The position numbers were made by a program, and so were the translations under genes. From assembly GCA_009699575.1 (NCBI GenBank), contig WLNY01000008.1:1-64000 (forward strand): a stretch of 64,000 bases of DNA, read 5' to 3'. How positions within the stretch are numbered: the stretch's first letter is position 1; each line of letters opens with the position of its first letter. The notes beneath the pieces are model-generated. The model searched no databases. It saw only the letters and a list, made by a program, of their open reading frames with translations, and had not been told where the DNA came from. Origin of the DNA: Actinomycetota bacterium (GTDB taxonomy: Bacteria; Actinomycetota; Actinomycetes; Nanopelagicales; Nanopelagicaceae). Positions 53,828 to 62,635 of the stretch are shown in pieces.

Positions 53828-55834
53828 CTAGTCTGCCATTTTCTTTGATAGCCGGCGCAGGGAATCTTTCACGATTGCAGTATCAGATGTGCGCCAGAGG
53901 GGTGGCATCGAATTAAGTAAGACACTTCCATAGCGTTTTGTCACAATTCGAGAATCAAGAATGGCGACAACTCCTCGATCATCAACTGATCGAATCAATC
54001 GCCCCGTCCCTTGCGCCAGCAATAGCGCTGCGCGAGGCAATGAAATCTGCATGAATCCACTGCCTCCTGAGGCGTCAGCTTCTGCAGCGCGCGCGGACAT
54101 GACGGGTTCATCAGGGCGCGGAAATGGAATGCGATCAATGGCGACCAAAATGCATGACTGCCCTGGAACATCAACGCCTTGCCATAGTGACATCGTTCCA
54201 AGAAGGATTGATGTTTCATCACTTGCAAATCTTTCAACCAGTGGGCCAACTGCATCGCCTCGTTTTTGCGTAATGATTTTGATGGGCAATTCAGCAAGCA
54301 CTTCGCGCAAATGCGCATCAGCTGCTTCGACTCCGCGCCACGAACTAAATAGCGCCAACGTGCGCCCACCTGCTGCATCAATGAGTTCGCCAAGTTCGGT
54401 TAAAACTTCCTTGCTTGGACCATCGCGTCCAGGCTCTGGTAAATGTTTTGGCAAATACAAAACACCCTGGTTGGCAAAATCAAAAGGCGAGCCGACATCG
54501 AGCATCTGCACATTTGAAGGATCAATATCTCCGGCCTCCGAATCAGATGCTTCACTATCTACTTCAGAGCCCACGACAAAACCGATGCTCTTAGCCATTG
54601 CATCAAAACCTGTACCCACTGTCAAAGTCGCAGAAGTAGCAATAACGGGGGTCTTTGTTAGAAGATTTGCGCGAAGAACTGCTGAGACCGATAACGGGGC
54701 AAGATGCAGAGTTGAAAATGTTGGTTCATACCAGAGCACTTGCGCAACTCCTGGTCGTAAAATTTTTCCAGCCGTTGTATTAACTTCTGAAACCGCGCCT
54801 TTGACTCGCGCTCTTTCAGCGATTGCATCTGAATCAATAATTTCCTCGTCTGCATTAATCAACTGCACTATCGCAGCGGCAGCTTCCCGTACTTTTCGAA
54901 TGGGTGCCTCAAGAGAGGATGGGATCTCCTCGAGTCGTCCTTGTCGCGCTGGGTTATCACGAACATCTTGGCCGTAGTCGGCCATCGCATCATGAAAGTT
55001 ATCTGCAGCTTTTGTGAAAGCCTCTGAAAGCTTGCCCGGCATGTGTTTGCGAGCCATCGCAGCTGCGCGAATCACTCGAGTGGCAGTGAGTTCTTCGGTG
55101 ACTGCTTGGGTTGTTCGATCCATAAATTCATGAGCTTCATCTAAAATAACCGCATCTCTTTCAGGCAAGATGGGATGTGAATCTACAATTTCAATAGCGA
55201 GCAAGGTGTGGTTAGTGACCACAATATCTGCGCCTTGCGCCCGCGATTTCGCCAGTGCTGCAAAACATGTTGTGCCATAAGAGCACATATCAGCACCTAC
55301 GCATTCACGCCCTGACAATGAATTAGCAGCCCACACTCTTCGATCAACATCTGGTGCGTCGTCTCGATCACCTGAGACGCCTGGAGTTTTCGCCCAGGCA
55401 TGTAACCGCTTGGCATCTTTTCCAAGGCTAGATACTTCTAGAAGAACCTCGCCATCTGGGTCGGCGTCTTCGCTATTCATTTTTTGTTGGCAGATGTAAT
55501 TTCCCACGCCTTTATAAATTCCATAGGAAATTTCGCGACCCAAAACTTTTTCAAGCGCCGGAACAACAGCGGGAAGATCGCGCTCGACCAATTGACGTTG
55601 CAGCGCCAAAGTTGCAGTTGCCACCAAAACTTTGCGCCCATGAACAAGAGCTGGAACGATGTAGGCAAGTGACTTTCCAGTACCGGTACCGGCTTGCACC
55701 ATCAAGTGATGGCGATCGGTAAGCGCATTTGCCACCGCCTCGGCCATCTCAATTTGGCCCTCGCGCGGCGACCCACCAATTGCAGCAACGGCTGCATCAA
55801 GGGCGGCGCGTACCTGCGCCGAAAGTTCACTCAT
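53828..55834 (-). CDS. dinG: DinG-family ATP-dependent DNA helicase
   Basis: 668 residues, XPD-like 5'-3' helicase. Walker A VQAGTGTGKSLAYIVPALVHG, Walker B / DEAH VILDEAHEF, Fe-S cluster cysteines in ECVGADMCSYGTTC, and C-terminal motif VI AQGTGRLIRSVDDRGVV. Removes R-loops and repair intermediates in its relatives. The ATG has TAGGGT six bases upstream. I saw no LexA box here. Confidence 0.92.
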   Translation of the reverse strand: MSELSAQVRAALDAAVAAIGGSPREGQIEMAEAVANALTDRHHLMVQAGTGTGKSLAYIVPALVHGRKVLVATATLALQRQLVERDLPAVVPALEKVLGREISYGIYKGVGNYICQQKMNSEDADPDGEVLLEVSSLGKDAKRLHAWAKTPGVSGDRDDAPDVDRRVWAANSLSGRECVGADMCSYGTTCFAALAKSRAQGADIVVTNHTLLAIEIVDSHPILPERDAVILDEAHEFMDRTTQAVTEELTATRVIRAAAMARKHMPGKLSEAFTKAADNFHDAMADYGQDVRDNPARQGRLEEIPSSLEAPIRKVREAAAAIVQLINADEEIIDSDAIAERARVKGAVSEVNTTAGKILRPGVAQVLWYEPTFSTLHLAPLSVSAVLRANLLTKTPVIATSATLTVGTGFDAMAKSIGFVVGSEVDSEASDSEAGDIDPSNVQMLDVGSPFDFANQGVLYLPKHLPEPGRDGPSKEVLTELGELIDAAGGRTLALFSSWRGVEAADAHLREVLAELPIKIITQKRGDAVGPLVERFASDETSILLGTMSLWQGVDVPGQSCILVAIDRIPFPRPDEPVMSARAAEADASGGSGFMQISLPRAALLLAQGTGRLIRSVDDRGVVAILDSRIVTKRYGSVLLNSMPPLWRTSDTAIVKDSLRRLSKKMAD

Positions 55835-55840
55835 GAGTGC

Positions 55841-55846
55841 ACCCTA
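55841..55846 (-). promoter_or_regulatory. -10 box of leaderless dinG
   Basis: TAGGGT on the minus strand, 6 nt, then ATG 55834. The box ends at the stop region of the upstream glycerate kinase gene. Confidence 0.45.
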
Positions 55847-56953
55847 GTCACTTGACCCGACGGAGAGCGAATACTTCCTAGCCATCGCTGCCCCAGTCAT
55901 TTCTAAGTACGTAATCGCATCACTCATTGCATCCTGGCTAGAAAGAGCGAGTGATTTCAGCGTGAAAACTGCCGAATCTGCGGGGGCACTTTCTTTTACA
56001 TAGTCGCCCACACAATAATAAATTTCAATTCCTGCACTGTGTGCACGATGAGTGAGATCACCGAGAATTTTTCCTGAAAAACTTTGCGCGTCGAGTTGGC
56101 CTTCACCAGTAATGACAAGATCGGCGCTGCGAATCTCGTCATCGATGTTAGTCATCTTCGAAATTAATTCTGCACCGCTTGCAAGAGCAGCACCCCACAA
56201 TGTTCGAAGCCCATAGGCACTTCCACCTGCCGCCCCGCTTCCAGCGCAATCTGCCCTACCTACAAGGGAAGCGAAATGTCGAAGACCATTTTCAAGTGCA
56301 ATCACATCGCTATCACGTGCACCCTTTTGTGGAGCGAAGATTGCCGCCGCGCCATTGGCGCCAAGTAATGGCGCGTTGACATCAACGAGTGCAACAACTC
56401 CATCGACTGGTGGCGCAATGACATTGGTATTGAGTATGCGATCAATTGTTATAAGTGATTGCCCACCCAGTGGTATTGGTACACCTTCGCGATCAAGGAA
56501 TTGATATCCCAAAGCTGCCAGCGCCCCGGTTGCTCCATCGGTGCTTGCAGACCCACCAAGTGCGATAACGATTTTTCGAACGCGCGCATCTGCACATGCA
56601 TTTGCTAGAACCTGCCCCAACCCAAAAGTGTGTGCGCCCATCGCATCACGTGTGGCCATAAGAGTGAGCCCCGAACTCTGCGCGAGTTCGACATAGGCTG
56701 TTGCCTCACTGCCCAGTAGCCAATACGCACGAACATCGCGCCCATCTGGTCCAATCACATCTACATAGGTGCGCACGGCATCTGGTTGTACCGCTTCGAT
56801 CGCAAGTAAAGTGCCTTCCCCGCCATCGGCCATAGGTATACAGATAACTTCATCATCTGATCTGAGCGAGCGCCATCCTCTGGCAATAGCGTTTGCAGCC
56901 TCGCCACTTGTTGCGCTGCCCTTAAAAGAATCCGGTGCAATCACAATGCGTGC
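55844..56953 (-). CDS. glxK: glycerate kinase (GarK / GlxK type)
   Basis: About 369 residues; phosphorylates glycerate. Signatures: IVIAPDSFKGSATSGEAANAIARGW, PMADGGEGTLLAI, VIALGGSASTDGATGALAALGYQFLD, DLVITGEGQLDAQSFSGKI. Start ATG 56953, with AAGGA eight bases upstream; the track start adds seven residues. May link photorespiration-like or C2 metabolism to glycolysis. Confidence 0.92.
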   Translation of the reverse strand, partial: ARIVIAPDSFKGSATSGEAANAIARGWRSLRSDDEVICIPMADGGEGTLLAIEAVQPDAVRTYVDVIGPDGRDVRAYWLLGSEATAYVELAQSSGLTLMATRDAMGAHTFGLGQVLANACADARVRKIVIALGGSASTDGATGALAALGYQFLDREGVPIPLGGQSLITIDRILNTNVIAPPVDGVVALVDVNAPLLGANGAAAIFAPQKGARDSDVIALENGLRHFASLVGRADCAGSGAAGGSAYGLRTLWGAALASGAELISKMTNIDDEIRSADLVITGEGQLDAQSFSGKILGDLTHRAHSAGIEIYYCVGDYVKESAPADSAVFTLKSLALSSQDAMSDAITYLEMTGAAMARKYSLSVGSSD

Positions 56954-56998
56954 CATCTGGCAATCCTTGCACACGAGCCTAAAATCTCTGCCTCAATT

Positions 56999-57020
56999 TG
57001 TAGTTGAAATTTCAACTACA
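56999..57020. promoter_or_regulatory. 22-bp perfect palindrome, candidate operator
   Basis: TGTAGTTGAAATTTCAACTACA is fully symmetric without a spacer. It covers the -35 position of the dioxygenase promoter (-10 at 57027-57032), so a bound dimeric repressor (MarR- or TetR-type) would block it. The regulator is not identifiable here. Confidence 0.65.
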
Positions 57021-57026
57021 TTGGTA

Positions 57027-57032
57027 TAGCCT
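57027..57032 (+). promoter_or_regulatory. -10 box of leaderless dioxygenase gene
   Basis: TAGCCT, exactly 6 nt, then ATG 57039. Confidence 0.5.
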
Positions 57033-57038
57033 CATCCC

Positions 57039-57818
57039 ATGAACACCCAACAGATGCCCGCTCTCTACATTGGTCATGGCGCACCGATGATTCTCGATGA
57101 TGCGCTCTGGACCTCGCAATTAGCAGCGCTCTCTTCTAGCATCGCGCGTCCTACCGGGATTTTGATCGTCTCGGCCCACTGGGAAAGCGCACCTGTCACT
57201 TTAAGCAATCCGCGCGCTGGCACTCCATTGGTTTATGACTTTGGAGGTTTTGCGCAAAAGTTTTACGAGATGACATATAAAACTCCGGATGCATCCGCCC
57301 TTGCTTCAAAGGTTGCAGCGTTGATGCCAGCTAATGAACCCATCGCGCAGAGTGCGCGCGGGCTCGATCACGGCGCATGGGTGCCACTTCGCGTCATGTA
57401 TCCAGATGCCGACATTCCGGTCTTGCAGATGTCGATGCCGACCTCAGACCCTGGTCGATTAATGGAACTCGGCCGACGTCTTCAACCACTACGCGATGAA
57501 GGCATCCTCATTATCGGTTCTGGCTTTATGACACATGGTCTTCCATACATTCGCGATTACAGCCCAACTGCCCAAGCCCCTGGATGGTCTACTGATTTTG
57601 ATACATGGGCTGCAGAAGCACTCGCCCGAGGTGATGTGGATACGTTGGCAAACTTTAGAGAACTCGCACCTGGATTGCCCTACGCCCACCCAACCGTTGA
57701 GCACCTGACTCCCCTCTTTATTACATTGGGCGCTGCAACCTCACCTGATCGCGCGCCCGAGACAGTTATTGATGGCTTTTATATGGGCCTTTCTAAGCGT
57801 TCCATTCTTGTTGCATAA
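57039..57818 (+). CDS. ygiD: DODA-type extradiol ring-opening dioxygenase family protein
   Basis: 259 residues. Class III extradiol dioxygenase / YgiD: PALYIGHGAPM (first metal histidine), LIVSAHWES, LDHGAWVPLRVMYP, GSGFMTHGL and HPTVEHLTPLFI. YgiD opens the ring of DOPA-like catechols; the true substrate is unknown. A 22-bp palindrome over its promoter suggests induction by an aromatic compound or stress signal (inference). Confidence 0.88.
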   Translation: MNTQQMPALYIGHGAPMILDDALWTSQLAALSSSIARPTGILIVSAHWESAPVTLSNPRAGTPLVYDFGGFAQKFYEMTYKTPDASALASKVAALMPANEPIAQSARGLDHGAWVPLRVMYPDADIPVLQMSMPTSDPGRLMELGRRLQPLRDEGILIIGSGFMTHGLPYIRDYSPTAQAPGWSTDFDTWAAEALARGDVDTLANFRELAPGLPYAHPTVEHLTPLFITLGAATSPDRAPETVIDGFYMGLSKRSILVA

Positions 57819-57840
57819 GTAATTTCCGCTCTCCTGCCTT

Positions 57841-57846
57841 TACTAT
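57841..57846 (+). promoter_or_regulatory. -10 box of leaderless crtYc
   Basis: TACTAT, exactly 6 nt, then ATG 57853. Confidence 0.5.
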
Positions 57847-57852
57847 TGGCAA

Positions 57853-58188
57853 ATGCTTGCATGGAGTTACATGGCGATGATTGCTTTCACCATGGTCGGA
57901 TCTTTCTGGCTTGAAATCGCTTTGAAAGTTCGCGTTCTTGCCCGCTTGAAACGAGTAATAAAAAGTATCCTCCCCATCGCAATTCCATTTCTTATCTGGG
58001 ATGCCTACGCCATTAATCGCGGTCATTGGTATTTCGATCCAAAACAAATTCTTGGAATCTTTGGACCCTTTAATATCCCACTTGAGGAATTTCTTTTCTT
58101 TCTCATCATTCCCATCGCTGCAATCATGACTATCGAAGCTGTTCGCGCGGTGAAGAAACATTGGACTATCGGAGATGAAAAGCGATGA
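57853..58188 (+). CDS. crtYc: lycopene cyclase subunit (heterodimeric type, first subunit)
   Basis: 111 residues, three membrane helices. Lycopene-cyclase-domain features FLIWDAYAINRGHWYFDP and FNIPLEEFLFFLIIP. With the second subunit it closes the psi end of lycopene to a ring, as in Brevibacterium CrtYc/CrtYd. Overlaps crtYd as ATGA. Located 45 kb from the main carotenoid cluster with its own promoter. Confidence 0.92.
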   Translation: MLAWSYMAMIAFTMVGSFWLEIALKVRVLARLKRVIKSILPIAIPFLIWDAYAINRGHWYFDPKQILGIFGPFNIPLEEFLFFLIIPIAAIMTIEAVRAVKKHWTIGDEKR

Positions 58189-58481
58189 TCTATACCCAAA
58201 TCGCCGTTGTCGCAGTAATCGCTGCTATCACCGTGGATCTAGTCATCATTAAAAGCCAGCTCATCCGAAGCGCAACGTTTTGGACCTCGTATGCAATCAT
58301 CCTTCCATTTCAATTACTAACTAACTGGTGGCTCACTTCGCGCTCCATTGTTATGTATAACCCTGATGCATTTATGGATGTACGAATCGCTAGTGCGCCA
58401 GCTGAAGATTTGCTCTTTGGGTTTGCATTAATTCTTGGAGTCTTAAGCATGTGGGTTTTCTGGGGTCGCCGCGAAAAATAA
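58185..58481 (+). CDS. crtYd: lycopene cyclase subunit (heterodimeric type, second subunit)
   Basis: 98 residues, three membrane helices; conserved SAPAEDLLFGFALILG motif. Works only with crtYc. Beta-, gamma- or epsilon-ring specificity cannot be told. A strong terminator follows. Confidence 0.9.
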   Translation: MIYTQIAVVAVIAAITVDLVIIKSQLIRSATFWTSYAIILPFQLLTNWWLTSRSIVMYNPDAFMDVRIASAPAEDLLFGFALILGVLSMWVFWGRREK

Positions 58482-58494
58482 AATGTAGATACAA

Positions 58495-58537
58495 GAAAAA
58501 TCCCCCACACAATTAGATCGTGTGGGGGATTTTTTTA
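58495..58537. terminator. bidirectional intrinsic terminator between crtYd and nrdJ
   Basis: Perfect stem ATCCCCCACAC / GTGTGGGGGAT with a 9-nt loop, flanked by AAAAA on the left and TTTTTTT on the right, so it works for crtYd (plus) and nrdJ (minus). The only clear intrinsic terminator I found. Confidence 0.93.
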
Positions 58538-58546
58538 AGGATTTTT

Positions 58547-61369
58547 TTATGAGCAACCAGATGTGTTTCCACATCCTTCGCATACATAACAGGCACCTGA
58601 CATACGCATCTTCACGCCACATGTCATACACAAAGGTGCATCAGCTTTGACTCCCGAGAGAGCCTCCATGAGTTCAGTTGATGATCCGTACTGCTTTGCC
58701 TCTGCAGGAGCAACTTCGATCTTCACTTCAACTGACTTTGCTACTGGCGCTGCTGGAGCAGTTACTGCTGCGACCGGTGCAACAACTACGCTCTCATCTT
58801 GCGTGTATTCACCTGTATCGAGTGCACGTTGGCGCTCTGATGAAGTGTAGAGACCCATTGAGCTACGAGTGTCATATGGCAAGTAATCAAGAGCTAGACG
58901 ACGGAAGATGTAATCCATCATGGATTGCGCCATGCGGATATCTGCATCATCTGTCATACCTGCTGGCTCGAAGCGCAAGTTGGTGAACTTCTCTACAAAT
59001 GTTTCTAGAGGTACGCCGTATTGCAAACCAATTGATACTGCGATTGAGAAAGCATCCATTACGCCGGCAAGAGTTGAACCCTGCTTACCAAGCTTTAAGA
59101 ATACTTCACCGAGTGTGCCATCTGCATAAGCACCAGCAGTCATGTAACCCTCTGCACCGCCCACTGAGAACGATGTAGTTGTAGCTGGGCGAGATTTTGG
59201 AAGACGCTTACGAACTGGAGCAGCAATTACTGCAGCTTCAACGGTTGCATCTTTCTTCTTCGCCTTGCCATCAGAGAGTGGCTGACCAACCTTGCAATTA
59301 TCACGATAGACAGCAAGTGCTTTTACGCCAAGCTTCCATCCTTGGTAGTAGACCTCTTCCACTTCTTCCACAGTTGCATCTTCTGGAAGGTTGACAGTCT
59401 TTGAGATCGCACCTGAAAGGAATGGTTGGCATGCAGCCATCATTCGTACGTGGCCCATTGGCGCAATTGAACGTGCACCGAGCGCGCAGTCAAAGACGTC
59501 GTAGTGCTCAAGCTTGAGTCCTGGTGCATCAATGACGTGGCCATTAGCTGCAATGAATTCGACGATTGCTTCGATTGTCTCTTCTGTATATCCAAGTTTG
59601 CGAAGAGCTGCTGGAACTGTCTGGTTCACAATCTGCATTGAACCGCCACCGACGAGCTTCTTAAACTTAACGAGTGAGAAGTCAGGTTCGATACCAGTTG
59701 TATCGCAATCCATCATCAAGCCAATTGTTCCTGTTGGAGCAAGAACTGAGATCTGCGCATTGCGCCATCCATTCTTATCTCCTGTTGCAAGACATGAATC
59801 CCATGCCTTATTAGCCTCTGTCCATACATCACGATCAAGTGTTGTCTCTGACTTGGCCGCAGATGAAGCTGATGCATGCTTGCGCATGACGCGAGCATGA
59901 GCTTGTGCGTTACGTGCAAATCCATCGTAGGCACCAACAATGCCAGCGAGTTCTGCAGAGCGCTTGTATGTAATACCAGTCATCAGTGATGTGATTGCAC
60001 CGGCAAGTGCGCGACCGCCATCTGAATCGTATGCAAGTCCTGATGCCATCAAAAGAGCACCAAGGTTTGCGTATCCGATTCCAAGTTGGCGATAGGCCTT
60101 TGTGGTGTCGCCGATTGCCTCTGTTGGGAAATCAGCGAAGCAGATTGAAATATCCATCGCAGTGATGATCATTTCAGCAGCTCTACCAAATGTCTTTGCA
60201 TCAAATGAACCATCGCTCTTGAGGAACTTCATCAAGTTCAGTGATGCCAAGTTACATGATGAGTTATCAAGTGACATGTACTCAGAGCAAGGATTGGAGG
60301 CATTAATGCGACCTGTCTCTGGGTTTGTGTGCCAATCATTGATGGTGTCGTCATATTGAATTCCAGGATCAGCACATGCCCATGCGGCTTCTGCCATCTT
60401 GGTAAATAAGGTACGTGCATCAACTTTTTCAATAATTTCGCCAGTTGAACGAGCCTTGAGTCCGAACTCTTCGCCCTTTTCAACAGCGCGCATGAATTCA
60501 TCTGATACTCGAACTGAGTTGTTAGCATTTTGATACTGAACAGAGATGATGTCTTTTCCACCCAGGTCCATATCAAACCCTGCATCGCGAAGAGCGCGGA
60601 TCTTCTGCTCTTCTGACACTTTGGTCTCAATGAATTCTTCGATATCTGGATGATCTACATCTAGAACAACCATCTTGGCTGCGCGACGGGTTGCGCCACC
60701 AGACTTGATTGTTCCAGCCGATGCATCTGCGCCACGCATAAATGAAACTGGGCCTGAGGCTGTTCCACCTGATTTGAGTAGCTCTTTTGATGAACGAATA
60801 CGTGACAAGTTTAATCCAGCACCTGATCCGCCTTTGAAGATCATTCCTTCTTCGCGGTACCAGTTAAGAATGCTTTCCATCGTGTCATCAACCGACAAGA
60901 TAAAGCATGCGCTTACTTGCTGTGGTGAATTCGTTCCAACGTTAAACCAGACTGGGGAGTTAAAGCTAAAGATTTGGTGCAAGAGCATATGTGTAAGTTC
61001 GTGCTCAAAGATTTCTGCATCTTTATCAGTTGCAAAATATCCATATTCTTTTCCTGCTTTTGTGTAGGTAAGTACAACGCGATCAATGACCTGCTTAAGA
61101 GACCACTCGCGATTTTCAGCACCTACTGCGCCGCGGAAATACTTGGTTGTAACAATGGTCGAAGCATTTACTGACCAGAAGTCTGGATACTCAACACCGC
61201 GCTGTTCGAAAACAGTCTCGCCGGTTTTCCAGTTGCTCTGCAAAACGTCGCGACGTTCCCAGTTCACTTCATCGTAAGGGTGCACACCCTCATTGGTATA
61301 AATGCGTTCCATTGAAAGACCTTTGCCGGTCTTTGTTTTGGCTGGTCGGTTGATGACCGTATCTGACAT
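58547..61369 (-). CDS. nrdJ: adenosylcobalamin-dependent (class II) ribonucleotide reductase
   Basis: 940 residues; makes deoxynucleotides with coenzyme B12, with or without oxygen. N-terminal ATP-type region, then FKGGSGAGLNLSRIRSS, ASNPCSEYMSLDNSSCNLASLNL, LAPTGTIGLMMDCDTTGIEPDFSLV, and C-terminal redox cysteines CMTCGVKMRMSGACYVCEGCG. GGGGA lies eight bases before the ATG. It starts 19 bases after nrdR. I saw no cobalamin riboswitch; control is probably by NrdR. Confidence 0.96.
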   Translation of the reverse strand: MSDTVINRPAKTKTGKGLSMERIYTNEGVHPYDEVNWERRDVLQSNWKTGETVFEQRGVEYPDFWSVNASTIVTTKYFRGAVGAENREWSLKQVIDRVVLTYTKAGKEYGYFATDKDAEIFEHELTHMLLHQIFSFNSPVWFNVGTNSPQQVSACFILSVDDTMESILNWYREEGMIFKGGSGAGLNLSRIRSSKELLKSGGTASGPVSFMRGADASAGTIKSGGATRRAAKMVVLDVDHPDIEEFIETKVSEEQKIRALRDAGFDMDLGGKDIISVQYQNANNSVRVSDEFMRAVEKGEEFGLKARSTGEIIEKVDARTLFTKMAEAAWACADPGIQYDDTINDWHTNPETGRINASNPCSEYMSLDNSSCNLASLNLMKFLKSDGSFDAKTFGRAAEMIITAMDISICFADFPTEAIGDTTKAYRQLGIGYANLGALLMASGLAYDSDGGRALAGAITSLMTGITYKRSAELAGIVGAYDGFARNAQAHARVMRKHASASSAAKSETTLDRDVWTEANKAWDSCLATGDKNGWRNAQISVLAPTGTIGLMMDCDTTGIEPDFSLVKFKKLVGGGSMQIVNQTVPAALRKLGYTEETIEAIVEFIAANGHVIDAPGLKLEHYDVFDCALGARSIAPMGHVRMMAACQPFLSGAISKTVNLPEDATVEEVEEVYYQGWKLGVKALAVYRDNCKVGQPLSDGKAKKKDATVEAAVIAAPVRKRLPKSRPATTTSFSVGGAEGYMTAGAYADGTLGEVFLKLGKQGSTLAGVMDAFSIAVSIGLQYGVPLETFVEKFTNLRFEPAGMTDDADIRMAQSMMDYIFRRLALDYLPYDTRSSMGLYTSSERQRALDTGEYTQDESVVVAPVAAVTAPAAPVAKSVEVKIEVAPAEAKQYGSSTELMEALSGVKADAPLCMTCGVKMRMSGACYVCEGCGNTSGCS

Positions 61370-61388
61370 CTGTATATCCCCGTCTTCT

Positions 61389-61970
61389 TTAGTTCTTGCT
61401 TGTAATTTTTTGCATTGCGGAATTGCTATCTACTTTTTCAGTGCTTTTTACTTCACGAGTGATTGGGGAATTACTCGTTTCTTTCGATGTGCTCGGTGTT
61501 GCTGTGCTGGAGGAATTCGCACTCGAAGGCAGAGCGCGCAGTAAAGCGATCTCGCCTTCGAAATCTTCAAGGGAGGTAAAGTTACGGTATACCGAGGCAT
61601 ATCGCAGGTAGGCGACCTCATCGAGTTCGCGAAGTGGCGCCAAGATGGCCATGCCTACTTCTTGAGCTTCAATTTCTGCCTGACCTGTTGCGCGAAGTGT
61701 TTCTTCCACTCGTTGAGCCAGTAGAACAAGGTCATCCTCATCCACCGGCCGTCCTTGGCACGCCTTTCGTACGCCGACCAAAACCTTTGCACGGCTAAAT
61801 GGCTCCGTTGCACCGCTTCGCTTAATAATGTTAAGAAGGGCGACCTCTTGTGTGGAGAAACGCTGTCCGCACTCAGGGCATTCGCGACGACGTCGGATCT
61901 GTGTGCCCTCTTCAACCGGGCGAGAATCGACCACGCGCGAATCATCATGTCGGCAGAACGGGCAAATCAT
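61389..61970 (-). CDS. nrdR: transcriptional repressor NrdR
   Basis: 193 residues. Zinc ribbon MICPFC...[10 protein letters not shown] followed by an ATP-cone domain ([24 protein letters not shown]). Residues after about 150 form a serine/threonine-rich tail beyond the usual length. Senses dATP and represses ribonucleotide reductase genes. Operon with nrdJ; two NrdR boxes upstream suggest autoregulation. Confidence 0.95.
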   Translation of the reverse strand: MICPFCRHDDSRVVDSRPVEEGTQIRRRRECPECGQRFSTQEVALLNIIKRSGATEPFSRAKVLVGVRKACQGRPVDEDDLVLLAQRVEETLRATGQAEIEAQEVGMAILAPLRELDEVAYLRYASVYRNFTSLEDFEGEIALLRALPSSANSSSTATPSTSKETSNSPITREVKSTEKVDSNSAMQKITSKN

Positions 61971-62058
61971 CTCGGCGTGTCCTCTCTTCTAGGTCCCACT
62001 TTTTCTCACAATTGGCTGTAAAGAAATCTGTGAGCGGAACTGACAAAACTACCGTAAA

Positions 62059-62074
62059 AACACTACTTATGGAA
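62059..62074 (-). promoter_or_regulatory. NrdR box 1 (weaker)
   Basis: Minus strand CCATAAGTAGTG matches the consensus CWATATWTWGTG at 9 of 12 positions. 31 bp from the stronger box. Confidence 0.5.
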
Positions 62075-62089
62075 GTTTTAACTGTTTCG

Positions 62090-62105
62090 ACCACTACATA
62101 TAGGG
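62090..62105 (-). promoter_or_regulatory. NrdR box 2 (stronger)
   Basis: Minus strand CTATATGTAGTG matches CWATATWTWGTG at 11 of 12 positions. Known NrdR boxes come in pairs on the same DNA face; 31 bp is about three helical turns. Confidence 0.65.
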
Positions 62106-62162
62106 GGAACTGTAAAGCATTTCTTGAGAGTTCGCGTGATTTAGCCACAATCTATTCTTATA

Positions 62163-62201
62163 GGGCGTGTCGCGCCCTGGCTAGTTCAAAATAGCTAGCC
62201 A
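62163..62201. other. two tandem hairpins downstream of the LysM gene
   Basis: GGGCG-TGTCG-CGCCC (62163-62177) followed at once by TGGCTAG-N10-CTAGCCA (62178-62201). No T-tract on either side. They lie between the LysM gene's stop and the nrdR control region: a transcript 3' end, an insulator or a small structured RNA are all possible. Confidence 0.5.
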
Positions 62202-62238
62202 TCCCCCAGAACTGTTTATTTAAAAAGTGCGCAGCATC

Positions 62239-62592
62239 CTAACGAAGGGGAATGCGAATCTTCTGCCCAGCAAGTAAGTCGCCAGCGCCAAGAGAGTTCA
62301 CGGTGATGATCTCATCGACCATTGCGCGTACATCTGAACCATCAGCCATCGCAGTTGCGATCGACCAGATGGAATCTCCAGGGGCCACAGTCAGGACCAC
62401 ATAGCTGCCAGCCGCTGATGGACCAGCAACATCGCCCGCTCCGGCCTTGAGAGCAAAACTTGCCACCATGGCAATGGAGAGGGAAAGAACCACGAGAAAT
62501 CGCGCTAAGCGTCCACGGCGAGTAAGTGTGCCGGACGGATTGGAAGCTCTCAAAGTAGTGCTAGACACTGTGTTTATCGCGATTGTACTCAT
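62239..62592 (-). CDS. LysM-domain membrane protein, probable SOS division inhibitor
   Basis: About 117 residues: a basic N-terminus, one membrane helix (FLVVLSLSIAMVASFAL), then an extracytoplasmic LysM domain (LTVAPGDSIWSIATAMADGSD...VNSLGAGDLLAGQKIRIP). Start ATG 62592 has AGGAGAG at proper distance; the track start is 17 residues upstream. Divergent from lexA with a perfect LexA box ahead, in the place of Mycobacterium chiZ and Corynebacterium divS, which halt division during SOS. Confidence 0.85.
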   Translation of the reverse strand: MSTIAINTVSSTTLRASNPSGTLTRRGRLARFLVVLSLSIAMVASFALKAGAGDVAGPSAAGSYVVLTVAPGDSIWSIATAMADGSDVRAMVDEIITVNSLGAGDLLAGQKIRIPLR

Positions 62593-62635
62593 GGTCATCT
62601 CTCCTGCTACCTGATGTAAACCTTGGGGAAGGTTT

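Noticed and set aside
61389-62020. Cobalamin riboswitch before nrdR-nrdJ
   Set aside because: I looked for the B12-box core (GCCACTG) in the leader and did not find it; NrdR boxes explain control better.
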